A stretch of 64,000 bases of DNA from JACKFE01 sp050248735 (lineage in GTDB: Bacteria > Nitrospirota > Nitrospiria > Nitrospirales > UBA8639): assembly GCA_050248735.1 (NCBI GenBank), contig JBFWRU010000007.1, positions 174,047-238,046 of the forward strand, read 5' to 3'. The translations under genes were made by a program, and so were the position numbers. The number at the start of each line of letters is the position of its first letter. Positions within the stretch are counted from its first letter, which is position 1. Below are positions 9,586-17,614 of the stretch, piece after piece. The notes under the pieces are model-generated. The model was not told where the DNA came from. It saw only the letters and a list, made by a program, of their open reading frames with translations, and searched no databases.

Positions 9586-9619
9586 GCGGGGAAGTCGAAA
9601 GGCTTCCCCGCTTTTTTTT
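9586..9619 (+). terminator. Rho-independent terminator after the multicopper oxidase
   Basis: Arms GCGGGGAAG and CTTCCCCGC (9 pairs) enclose an 8-base loop and are followed immediately by eight T residues. It lies 30 bases past the oxidase stop and should end that transcript. Confidence 0.92.
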
Positions 9620-9815
9620 CTGGGATGCGTCCACCCTGAGGAGGATTGAAGACTATTCTTGAATTAAACGGAAATATCCCGCATGCACCGGAGTCTTCTT
9701 GGGGACCGTGACGGTTTTAGGGTAAGATGAAACTAGCCTTTCATTGTTTGAATAAGGCAACATTAATCATAGGCATACATGTTCAGACAGCATGATTTCA
9801 ACCGGGAGGTGTCCA

Positions 9816-10412
9816 ATGCAACAACGCATCATCCGAACGGTCTGTGTGATGATAGTAGGACTGGTGGCTCTGCAGTATCAGGTTTCCGGATTGTCCTGGG
9901 CCGCGGAAGACAAGGGCGCGACAGTGAGTATGAAGCCGGAGGTGGTGGCTGACTATATTCATGCGGTGATTGAGGCGGATCGCACCCTCTATACCACCCA
10001 TGTGGTGGATCGCATGCAGGAAACCGGGACGGTGATCGCATCGGAAGGATGGAAAAAACGAAACGCCCTACCGCTGCCCGCGCAGATGTTACTGCTTGCG
10101 GGATTAAAGGTTGGGGAAAGCGGGCTGGGATTGCAATATCGCCTGGCCAGTTTGTTCCCCATTTACGAACGGAATGGGCCTACCACCGATTTTGAGCGAG
10201 AGGGCCTGGAAGCAGTGGAAAAAGATCCGGGCAAACCCTACAGCGGTGTGATTACAAGAGGAGATAAACGATATTTTAAGGCGATCTATGCGGACAGAGC
10301 GGTGTCCAAAGCTTGTGTCAATTGTCACAATACCCATATTTTAAGTGGGAAACGTGACCGGGAAGTTGGTGATGTCATGGGAGGGGTGATTATTTCCTTC
10401 CCGTTGGATTAA
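9816..10412 (+). CDS. Periplasmic c-type heme protein, Tll0287-like (DUF3365) domain
   Basis: I chose the ATG at 9816 rather than 9792 because GGGAGGT sits five bases before it. The 198-residue product starts with a signal peptide ending near SWAAED. The body matches the Tll0287-like heme domain family: an N-terminal helix (VVADYIHAVIEADRTLYTTHV), a P-I-Y-E-R-N-type core, and one heme c attachment motif CVNCH (C167, C170, H171) near the C-terminus. The family is thought to sense or transfer electrons through a single covalently bound heme, often fused to chemoreceptors or kinases. Here it stands alone. It lies downstream of the multicopper oxidase but after a strong terminator, so it needs its own promoter. 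An electron-transfer link to the oxidase is inference. Confidence 0.83.
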   Translation: MQQRIIRTVCVMIVGLVALQYQVSGLSWAAEDKGATVSMKPEVVADYIHAVIEADRTLYTTHVVDRMQETGTVIASEGWKKRNALPLPAQMLLLAGLKVGESGLGLQYRLASLFPIYERNGPTTDFEREGLEAVEKDPGKPYSGVITRGDKRYFKAIYADRAVSKACVNCHNTHILSGKRDREVGDVMGGVIISFPLD

Positions 10413-10544
10413 GTCATAGGGGTCGTGATTTTGTGGTGCCAGGTGGAGGAGTGGGTCGTTGCGACGAGTTGAGCCGGTGTCGCTCCGGATGTTTGCTCGC
10501 CTTCTCACCGTATCCCTCAGGCCCCGTGTTGGAAGGAGGGTTTC

Positions 10545-11456
10545 ATGAGCATGTGGAAAGGATTGAGTCTGGCGGGAGTTCTCGTGGCGATGGTGGCGAC
10601 CCCGCTGTTTGCGTATGAGGAGATGACGGTGGAGGGAGGAGGCGCCCTTTCGGGGAAAGTGACCCTGAATGGAAAAGTCCCTCAACCCAAGGGATACAAC
10701 CTCGTTACATTTCCGGATCCCATTTATTGCGGGCGCATTTCCACGGGAAATGGCTGGAGACTGTTGCAGCCGTTCACCGTGAGTGCGGATGGCGGATTCC
10801 AAAATGTGGTGGTTTTGTTGACGGACATTGAAAAGGGGAAACCGTTTCACTACACGCCGCCACGCATTGAAGCCGTGGATTGTAAGTTCGAACCCTATAT
10901 CACCGTGGTCCGGGATCGCGATAAGGTCGAAGTCGTCAACCTGGATCCCGTCCTCCATGACATTCAGGCCTATGAAACCTCAGATCTCGGCGCACGGGTG
11001 TTATTCAATGTCCCGCTTCCCATGAGTCAACGGTTAACGAAACGCGAACTCCTGAAAAAAGTCACCGTGAAAAATCGAGCCGGTAAGGTGATGTCGCAAC
11101 CCATCAAGATGCGAAGAGGACGAAACATCTTTGTCATGCAGTGCGGGTTTCATGCCTACATGGAGAGTTGGGGGTTGGCGGTCGATCACCCGTATTATGT
11201 CTTGACCGATCAGGATGGGAACTTCACTATCGCCGATATTCCGCCGGGCACCTATCATGTGTCGGTCTGGCATCCCATGGTCGATCAGGAATTCATGGTG
11301 ACCATTGAAGCCGGGAAAACCGCCCCGCTTGATGTACAGTTCGAAGCGCCCCAAGGCCGGCTCTATGCCAATGCCTTGGAAGATACACCCCGCTTCGGCA
11401 TGGAATTGTTGGGTGATGCGGTGATCGACCCGATTGTGGAAAAGCAAGTGCCCTAA
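10545..11456 (+). CDS. Secreted cupredoxin-like protein with carboxypeptidase-regulatory-like fold
   Basis: The 303-residue protein has a signal peptide (hydrophobic residues 5-22, cleavage near PLFAYEE) and a good ribosome binding site (ggaagga). The central part carries a plausible type-1 copper site: H138 in LHDIQ and C200-x2-H203-x2-M206 in CGFHAYM. Residues ~215-265 (DGNFTIADIPPGTYHVSVWH) form a carboxypeptidase-regulatory-like beta sandwich. Similar proteins are often labelled plastocyanin-like or methylamine-utilisation proteins and are predicted periplasmic electron carriers. Position after the multicopper oxidase and the heme protein suggests a copper/heme redox module. Direct partnership is not shown by the sequence. 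Confidence 0.75.
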   Translation: MSMWKGLSLAGVLVAMVATPLFAYEEMTVEGGGALSGKVTLNGKVPQPKGYNLVTFPDPIYCGRISTGNGWRLLQPFTVSADGGFQNVVVLLTDIEKGKPFHYTPPRIEAVDCKFEPYITVVRDRDKVEVVNLDPVLHDIQAYETSDLGARVLFNVPLPMSQRLTKRELLKKVTVKNRAGKVMSQPIKMRRGRNIFVMQCGFHAYMESWGLAVDHPYYVLTDQDGNFTIADIPPGTYHVSVWHPMVDQEFMVTIEAGKTAPLDVQFEAPQGRLYANALEDTPRFGMELLGDAVIDPIVEKQVP

Positions 11457-11482
11457 ATCTGATTGCATATCCGACCAGAAAC

Positions 11483-11515
11483 AGGCGGGTGTGGTCTATG
11501 GAACCGCATCCGCCT
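11483..11515 (+). terminator. Hairpin after the cupredoxin-like gene; remainder of gap empty
   Basis: A 13-pair stem (two G-U pairs in RNA) with a 7-base loop lies 26 bases after the stop codon: AGGCGGGTGTGGT pairs with ACCGCATCCGCCT. No T run follows, so termination would be imperfect. The rest of the ~400-base stretch to 11860 shows no gene I can support. Confidence 0.5.
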
Positions 11516-11860
11516 GCTCATGTCCCTGTCCTGGAACTTCCTTCCTCACTTCCTTTTCTGGCTCTAGAGACTTTCACCCTTCTTCTTCACCATGACTAGA
11601 AGCGGTCATGGAGGACGGCCAGTTCACCTATATGTATGACAACTGACCACCAGATTCCTTCCTCAAAAAAAATGGGGTTGCCATAAGGTATTTCTACTGA
11701 TAGGAAACAGAAAGCACGGTTGATCCAGCCCGAGGGGGCCCATCAGACCAGGGGTATGAACTTTTTTCTTTCTCTTGACGACAGACCGGTTGAGAAAGGT
11801 TCTGGAACGCTCAAGAGCCCTGAGGACATAATCGGCAGCACACGTTGACTCCCCATCGTT

Positions 11861-12274
11861 ATGAATAACCCCCTTCTCCTCGCCATTCTTCCCTTGTCCA
11901 AATGGAATAAGGTGAACCAACACTGCCAGACTCAAAAGGTTTTTTTGCCGAACTGGGAAACGGTCCTTCTCAAGGGTGAAGGCCGGAGTATCGATTTGAT
12001 CTGGACCCCCGAGGCGATGGCCCATGAAATGATTGGCATGTTGTATATGGAGCGATGGCAGTCCCAAACTCCGGAAGAGTTGGAAGAGGCCATTCGGATC
12101 GGCGAGTTAGATCCATTGGTGGTGAGTCTTCCTCCCGTCTTGACGGAACGCGATACCGTCTTTGTCTATTATGAATGGTTTGAGGATGTTGGCGGATGGT
12201 CCGGAAGCGACTGGAGACAAATCCAACTAGGCCTCGTTGATTTTATGAAGCAGTTCCCTGCCTCCGCCGCTTAA
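11861..12274 (+). CDS. Hypothetical protein
   Basis: A 137-residue frame with no family I recognise. The sequence is soluble, acidic and rich in W, E and L (MAHEMIGMLYMERWQSQ, then PEELEEAIRIG). Its C-terminal part has an aromatic-rich YYEWFEDVGGWSGSDW stretch. No signal peptide or obvious metal-binding pattern is present. The start is uncertain: no ribosome binding site precedes the ATG at 11861, and a later start is possible. It runs convergently to the ABC permease genes, separated by only 28 bases. Confidence 0.55.
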   Translation: MNNPLLLAILPLSKWNKVNQHCQTQKVFLPNWETVLLKGEGRSIDLIWTPEAMAHEMIGMLYMERWQSQTPEELEEAIRIGELDPLVVSLPPVLTERDTVFVYYEWFEDVGGWSGSDWRQIQLGLVDFMKQFPASAA

Positions 12275-12302
12275 CGATACGAGCGTCTTGATGCTTCTTT
12301 CT

Positions 12303-13160
12303 TCATAGTTTTCCCGGGCCTGCTATTTTTTCCTTTGCCTTGATTGGTTTCTCTCCTTTGGTTATGTGATCCTTCACATCCAGCCAGTCGCGGAGCCAGT
12401 CGCCTAATAGGTTGGCGGCCAGGACCACCAGCATCAGAGTTACACCAGGAATAATGACTAGATGGGGGGCGACCAGCATATACCGTGTGCCGTCCCGAAT
12501 CATGCTGCCCCAGGAGGCGTCGGGCGGTTGAACTCCCAGCCCTAAAAACGACAATCCGGCTTCCGCGATGATGGCACCGGCAATCCCGAAGCTGGCTTCC
12601 ACGATCAGCGGGGCGGTCAGGAGAGGCAGCAAATGACGCGTGAGGATGCGCCAGGTCGACGCGCCGATGGCTCTGGCCGCCACCACATGATCCGCCTGTT
12701 TGACCGAGAGGACCTGAGCCCGTGCCAAGCGGGCATACCCCACCCAGCCGGTGAGACCCAAGGCCAGAATGACATTTTCAATGCCAGGCCCCAGAGCGGC
12801 AGCCAGAGCAATGGCCAAGAGTAACCCGGGAAAAGCCAGCAGGATGTCGACGACCCGGACAAAGATCTGATCCACCCATCCGCTGAGGTACCCACTGGTG
12901 GCCCCCAGGAGTCCACCAAAGGTGACACCAAGAAAGACGACAGCCAATGAGACGATAAAGGATGTTTGAGCACCGGTTGCAAGACGATCGGCGATCGAAC
13001 GCCCGAGGTCGTCATACCCTAGCCATGTCGTGGCGTTTGGTGGTGTGAGGATATTGGCCAGATCGATGGCATGAGGGTTCAGGGGGAGCAGTGGACTCAC
13101 AAGCGCCAGGAAACCCCACAGCATGACGATAGACGCCGGAAGCCACAGTCGCATGGTCAT
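12303..13160 (-). CDS. Peptide/nickel-type ABC transporter permease, DppC-like
   Basis: The product has about 285 residues with six predicted membrane segments. It has the hallmark N-terminal segment leading to LGYDDLGRSIADRL and the permease EAA loop (ARAIGASTWRILTRHLLP) that contacts the ATPase. Then follow AIIAEAGLSFLGLGVQPP and SWGSMI, typical of OppC/DppC proteins. I start it at 13160, where its ATG overlaps the stop of the upstream permease in an ATGA arrangement that implies translational coupling. It is the last gene of a substrate-binding-protein, permease, permease unit. No ATPase gene is adjacent, so the transporter must borrow one encoded elsewhere. The substrate (peptide, nickel, opine or other) is not evident. 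Confidence 0.92.
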   Translation of the reverse strand: MTMRLWLPASIVMLWGFLALVSPLLPLNPHAIDLANILTPPNATTWLGYDDLGRSIADRLATGAQTSFIVSLAVVFLGVTFGGLLGATSGYLSGWVDQIFVRVVDILLAFPGLLLAIALAAALGPGIENVILALGLTGWVGYARLARAQVLSVKQADHVVAARAIGASTWRILTRHLLPLLTAPLIVEASFGIAGAIIAEAGLSFLGLGVQPPDASWGSMIRDGTRYMLVAPHLVIIPGVTLMLVVLAANLLGDWLRDWLDVKDHITKGEKPIKAKEKIAGPGKL

Positions 13161-14083
13161 GTTCGTTTGAACTGGATGCGGGGATCTAGCCAGGCATACA
13201 CCACATCCGTCAAAAGATTCACCAGAATGTAGGTCAGGCTGATGCACAGCACGGCGGCCTGAACCACCGGATAATCCCGTTGTTGAATGGCTTCGATCAT
13301 GAGTAGGCCCAGGCCGGGCCAGGCAAACATGGTTTCCGTAATGACCGCTCCTCCCAGTAATCCCCCCAGTTGGAGTCCGAGAAGGGTGAGAATGGGGAGG
13401 AGTGAATTGGGCAAGGCGTGAATGAGCAGAATCCGTGTAGGGGATAGACCCTTGGCTTGCGCGGTTCGTAAAAAATCCTCACCGAGGGTTTCCAAAAGGC
13501 TGCTGCGAACCATCCGGGCGAGGATCGCGGCCATAGCCGTTCCCAGGGTAAAAGCCGGAAGGACCACGGCGTTCCAGCCTTCCTGGCCACTCACAGGAAA
13601 CCAGCCTAACCACAAGGATCCCACCAGGATCAAGATCGGACCTAACCAAAAGTTCGGTATGGAAATGCCCAGTAACGCAAATCCCATGGCTCCCATATCC
13701 CACAGTTGATGTTTATGAGTGGCTGCAAGTAGGCCCAGTGGCAGGGCGAAAACTATCGCGATAACCAATGATACCAGGCTCAAATACAGGGTGGCCGGGA
13801 TGCGCTCTGCAATAAGATCCAGGATGGGCCTCCCGGAAAAAAGCGAATGCCCCAGGTCAAGGCGCAGGAGACTGCCCAAATAGTGCCACCATTGTTGGTG
13901 CAGGGGGAGATCCAAACCCAGGCTGTGGCGTAAGGCTTCTTTGTCGGCTTGTAAGGCCGATTCGCCCAGCATGACTTCCACGGGATCTCCGGGAATGAGG
14001 TGAATCAACAGAAAGACGAGGAACAGAACGCCCAAGATCCCGATGAGCGTGCTGGACAGGCGTGTCAACAAAAATGCGGTCAT
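13157..14083 (-). CDS. Peptide/nickel-type ABC transporter permease, DppB-like
   Basis: The 308-residue membrane protein shows the N-terminal pattern of the OppB/DppB family (a first helix, then HLIPGDPVEVMLG). It has a conserved LDLGHSLFSGRPILDLIAERIPATLYL segment and the EAA motif (RTAQAKGLSPTRILLIHALPN). GAVITETMFAWPGLG and QQRDYPVVQ follow near the C-terminus. It forms the inner-membrane pore with the DppC-like partner, whose start codon overlaps its stop. The gene begins 66 bases after the solute-binding protein gene on the same strand. Confidence 0.93.
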   Translation of the reverse strand: MTAFLLTRLSSTLIGILGVLFLVFLLIHLIPGDPVEVMLGESALQADKEALRHSLGLDLPLHQQWWHYLGSLLRLDLGHSLFSGRPILDLIAERIPATLYLSLVSLVIAIVFALPLGLLAATHKHQLWDMGAMGFALLGISIPNFWLGPILILVGSLWLGWFPVSGQEGWNAVVLPAFTLGTAMAAILARMVRSSLLETLGEDFLRTAQAKGLSPTRILLIHALPNSLLPILTLLGLQLGGLLGGAVITETMFAWPGLGLLMIEAIQQRDYPVVQAAVLCISLTYILVNLLTDVVYAWLDPRIQFKRT

Positions 14084-14149
14084 GGGAGTAATGGAATGAT
14101 CACCGGTGGTTGGGGGCTGCCTGATCTTTCGTGAGCAAGGCCGACTTTT

Positions 14150-15760
14150 TCATGTCGTGGGGCTTCGAATGGAAGCGACGTGTGTGGCGGAAGTTTGCCG
14201 TTGGACCTGAAGGAGGCCGTCAAAGTTACCGTCCGGTTCGAGCTGATACCCGGTGATCTCCATAGAAGAGAAGCAGATGTGATCTTCAAACCACAAGGGA
14301 ATATAGGGCAGTGTTTCCAGAAAATGGGCTTGCAGGGCATGGTAAAGCATGCGCTGTTCTGTGCGGTTGGTTGAGCCTTCTGCCTGCTCAATCAGATGAT
14401 CGGCCACGGTGCTGGTAAACCGCCCGCGGTTGGCGCCTGTGGGAGGAATGGACTGACTGTGAAAGGCATATCGAAAAATATCCGGGGTTTTCACCCCGAC
14501 CCAGGCCAAGCTGTACATCTGGAATCGCCCGGCTTTGATGTCTCCATAAAATGTGCCCCAATCATGACTTTGAATGACCATGTCGATGCCCACCCGGCTC
14601 AGTTGATCTTGAATGATGGTGGCCAATCTCAGACGAAAAGGATCGGTGGAAGTTTTATAGGTGAGTGTGAGGCGATGGTCGCTCTCGATCCCGGCTTCCC
14701 GAAGCAATGATCTGGCCCGGTCCGGGTTGTAGGGATATCCGGTGAGTTGGCTTGGTCCCGCCCAATGATCGGGCGGGAAAAGGGCTTGTGCTTCTCTGGC
14801 CCGGTTCTGAAAGACATATCGAAGAATATCTTCCCGATTAATCGCATGGGCAATGGCTTGTCGAACGAGAATGTTTCCGGCCAAGGGATCCTGGTGATTG
14901 AATCCCAGATAGGCGAAATTGGACCCACGGCTTTGTTGGAGGTGAAGGGCGGGGTGTTTGGCTAAATAGGCGACCAGTTCCGGTGGCAGATCATTTTGCA
15001 GCAACTGAATTTCACCGGCCAGAAGTTTCAGGACACGAACGGTCGGGTCGGGGATTCTGAGGAATTCCACCCGTTGTCCATCGGTCCGGCGAACCAGGCG
15101 CAGTCGCGTGTCATCCGGCCTGTCGAGAAAGCGAAACGGGCCGTTGCCAATGGGGTGGTCCGAAAAGGGATGGCGATTGGCAATAAGGTTTGCAGGGAGA
15201 ATGCCGATAACTAGGTAACTGGGAAAGAAGGGATCCGTCCGTTTTAAGTGAAATGATATTTCCGTTTCGGATGGTATTTCCATGCGGTCGATGATATGAA
15301 GCACGCCTTGATGGGGAGACGCACTGTGAGGGCTTAAGATCGACTCATAGGTCGCTTTGATGTCCTGAGACGTGACCCCTTGCCCGTTATGAAATTCAGG
15401 CACGTGATCCCTCAACGTAAAGACATAGTGGGTCGGGGACCGCTGGACCCAGGTGGCCAGAGACGGGACCGGAGTCGCATCGGCTTCAAAGTCGACCAGC
15501 CGGGAATAAAGCAACCGATTGATTCTGGCGGAAGTGGCGTCCGTGGCATAGCGTGGATCGAGATTGGTCGGAGCCTGGGCCACCCCCATTCGGATGGTGT
15601 GGGGATCGGGTTGGGGGGAGCAGGCACCAACAACCAACTCCAGTGCGAGTATCAGAAGTGCCGCTGGCCAATGGCTGATAATAGTGAACCTCAAGGGCCT
15701 ACGTACTGACAGGACAAGACACTGCGGAACATGCGTTGCCGGAAATGACCGGTGGCTCAC
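14150..15760 (-). CDS. Extracytoplasmic solute-binding lipoprotein (SBP family 5)
   Basis: The 536-residue protein has a hydrophobic segment ending in a lipobox-like VVGAC near residue 47. The body matches family-5 solute-binding proteins: NLDPRYATDATS near the N-terminus, AIAHAINREDILRYVFQNRA in the middle, GYPYNPDRARSLLREAG, and TLPYIPLWFEDH near the end. It should deliver peptides or another ligand to the DppB/DppC-like permeases encoded just downstream. The annotated start is a GTG with AAAGGA about eight bases upstream, but the N-terminal stretch before the hydrophobic segment is long, so a later TTG start is possible. The ligand cannot be inferred. Confidence 0.9.
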   Translation of the reverse strand: MSHRSFPATHVPQCLVLSVRRPLRFTIISHWPAALLILALELVVGACSPQPDPHTIRMGVAQAPTNLDPRYATDATSARINRLLYSRLVDFEADATPVPSLATWVQRSPTHYVFTLRDHVPEFHNGQGVTSQDIKATYESILSPHSASPHQGVLHIIDRMEIPSETEISFHLKRTDPFFPSYLVIGILPANLIANRHPFSDHPIGNGPFRFLDRPDDTRLRLVRRTDGQRVEFLRIPDPTVRVLKLLAGEIQLLQNDLPPELVAYLAKHPALHLQQSRGSNFAYLGFNHQDPLAGNILVRQAIAHAINREDILRYVFQNRAREAQALFPPDHWAGPSQLTGYPYNPDRARSLLREAGIESDHRLTLTYKTSTDPFRLRLATIIQDQLSRVGIDMVIQSHDWGTFYGDIKAGRFQMYSLAWVGVKTPDIFRYAFHSQSIPPTGANRGRFTSTVADHLIEQAEGSTNRTEQRMLYHALQAHFLETLPYIPLWFEDHICFSSMEITGYQLEPDGNFDGLLQVQRQTSATHVASIRSPTT

Positions 15761-15884
15761 CCACAGGTCCTTTCTGTGATTGTAGCGGGATTCGAGCCTT
15801 CAAGAAAGACCAAACCTGGTGCGAGAAATTCCGATGATACCGATGTTGAAGAGGAAATGCGATGAACTGTAAAGGAGGGTATGC

Positions 15885-17255
15885 ATGAGTTCCCTTGCGA
15901 CGATGACACCGCCGAACGGGAGTGCGACGACACTCCACAAAGACCCTCGTGCCTTGATTGCCCCCACCACGATCAAAGAAACCGGATTACCCGAAGAACT
16001 GCTGATGCAGTTGTTAGTCCGCACGTTGTATTCGGTGGGAGAGATGACCGAGCGGACGGCCGGAGAGATTATGAAATTGCCGGTCAGCGTCATGAAGGAA
16101 TTGTTTACGATTGTCCAGCGGGAGAAATATTGCGAAGTGAAGGGGCACGGCGAATCCCTTGGTGTCCTTCTCCGGTATACCCTCACGGAAGCCGGCCGGC
16201 TTCGGGCGAATGCCTATATGGATTTGTGCCGGTATGTGGGGCCGGCCCCGGTTCCGCTTCAGCAATATATTGAGATGGTCAAAAGCCAACCGGTGAGCAG
16301 TCTGACGATTGACCGACGGACCGTCGTGGCGGCCACGGAACATCTGGTCTTGACGGCAGGAACGATTGACCAGCTTGGAGAAGCCGTCAATTCCGGTTGG
16401 GCCACCTTTCTCTACGGGCCGCCTGGCAATGGAAAAACGGTTCTGGCGGAAGCCATCGGGAAAATGTTGGAAGCCGTGGGTGGGGGAGAAATTTTTATTC
16501 CGTACGCCATTGAGGTGGATGGACAAATCATTCAAGTGTTCGATCCTATTACTCATATTCGCGTCGAGTCTCCATCAGAACCCACCCGAACGCTCATTGA
16601 AGCCAAGGTGGAAAAAGATACCCGCTGGGTCCTGTGTAAACGGCCGATTGAGTTTGCGGGTGGTGAGTTGACGATGGCCACCCTGGATTTGTCCTTTAAC
16701 GAATCCGCGAAATATTACAAGGCGCCGCCGCATATTAAGGCCAACGGCGGTGTATTTCTCATCGACGACTTCGGGCGGCAATTGGTTCGGCCTCGCGATC
16801 TCTTGAACCGGTGGATCGTGCCCTTGGAAAAACGGGTGGATTATCTGACGCTGCATACCGGAAAGGTCTTTCAGATTCCGTTCGACACCATTGTGCTCTT
16901 CGCGACCAATTTAGAGCCTGCGAAGCTGGCGGACGAAGCGTTCCTTCGCCGGATCAGGAACAAAATCTATATTGCCGATCCGACACCCGAACGGTTCAGA
17001 CAGATCTTTGAAGAAGTGTGCAAGAAAAAAGGTGTGCCCTATGATTCGAGTGCCATGGATTATATTCTGGAATTCGTGTATCAAAAATATCAATTGAATA
17101 TGCGGAGCTGCCACCCTCGTGACCTGATCGAACAGATCATCAGTATCGCCAAATTCAATGGCGTGCCACCAACCTTATCCAAAACGTTTATCGATCGAGC
17201 CTGCCATACGTATTTCTTTGTGGAAGCGGCCGAATACGATCAAAATATGGGATAG
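15885..17255 (+). CDS. MoxR-like AAA+ ATPase with N-terminal helical domain
   Basis: The protein has 456 residues. The N-terminal ~130 residues are helical and carry no motif I can name (LPEELLMQLLVRTLYSVGEM, possibly a winged-helix-like adaptor). From ~155 comes an AAA+ domain with Walker A GPPGNGKT (178-185), Walker B GVFLIDDF (289-296), a sensor-1-like VLFATNLEP and an arginine-finger-like LRRIRNKI. The C-terminal lid contains RSCHPRDLIEQI. A ribosome binding site (aaaggaggg) precedes the ATG. It shows no partner such as a VWA protein, unlike classic MoxR loci. The role is unknown and could be remodelling or signalling. The gene is divergent from the ABC importer and followed by repeats. 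Confidence 0.82.
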   Translation: MSSLATMTPPNGSATTLHKDPRALIAPTTIKETGLPEELLMQLLVRTLYSVGEMTERTAGEIMKLPVSVMKELFTIVQREKYCEVKGHGESLGVLLRYTLTEAGRLRANAYMDLCRYVGPAPVPLQQYIEMVKSQPVSSLTIDRRTVVAATEHLVLTAGTIDQLGEAVNSGWATFLYGPPGNGKTVLAEAIGKMLEAVGGGEIFIPYAIEVDGQIIQVFDPITHIRVESPSEPTRTLIEAKVEKDTRWVLCKRPIEFAGGELTMATLDLSFNESAKYYKAPPHIKANGGVFLIDDFGRQLVRPRDLLNRWIVPLEKRVDYLTLHTGKVFQIPFDTIVLFATNLEPAKLADEAFLRRIRNKIYIADPTPERFRQIFEEVCKKKGVPYDSSAMDYILEFVYQKYQLNMRSCHPRDLIEQIISIAKFNGVPPTLSKTFIDRACHTYFFVEAAEYDQNMG

Positions 17256-17285
17256 CTCTGTCCTAGAGCGACACCAATACTTTGT

Positions 17286-17372
17286 TGTCATCCTGAGGCT
17301 AGGCCGAAGAATCTGTGTCCTGGCTAAAAGTGTTATGGCTTTGCCAGATCCTTCGCTCCGCTCAGGATGACA
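17286..17372. repeat. Dispersed intergenic repeat with terminal inverted 12-mers
   Basis: TGTCATCCTGAG at 17286-17297 is matched by its inverse CTCAGGATGACA at 17361-17372, enclosing an ~87-base unit. The unit sits between the AAA+ gene and purU and has no coding potential I can support. It resembles a short palindromic or MITE-like repeat. Confidence 0.65.
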
Positions 17373-17422
17373 CGTGAAAAATTGGAGAAGTCATGGTTAG
17401 CTGGGTGAGTCCTGACCCTTTC

Positions 17423-17492
17423 TGTCATCCTGAGGGCATGCGAAGGACCTTTGCCTAGGTTGATGATGCAAGGGTTTGGCGAGGTCCTTCGT
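17423..17492. repeat. Second, truncated copy of the same repeat family
   Basis: TGTCATCCTGAG recurs at 17423-17434. An inner inverted pair follows: GCGAAGGACCT at 17440-17450 and AGGTCCTTCGT at 17482-17492. The outer right arm of the first copy is missing here, so this looks like a divergent or partial copy. Together the two units fill most of the gap 17256-17614. Confidence 0.55.
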
Positions 17493-17614
17493 GGAACGTG
17501 TCCCGAGTGTGCTGGAAACATTTCCTTTTCTTCCCCGTTGTATTACTCTTTCCTTTTTCATCCCTCCTTGAGGGTCGCCTTTATAATCAAAAATTTTGTG
17601 ATTTTGGGGTAGGT

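Noticed and set aside
17498..17614. N-terminal extension of PurU from an upstream in-frame start
   Set aside because: The extension is hydrophobic and not part of the family; the ATG at 17615 has a ribosome binding site and gives normal length.
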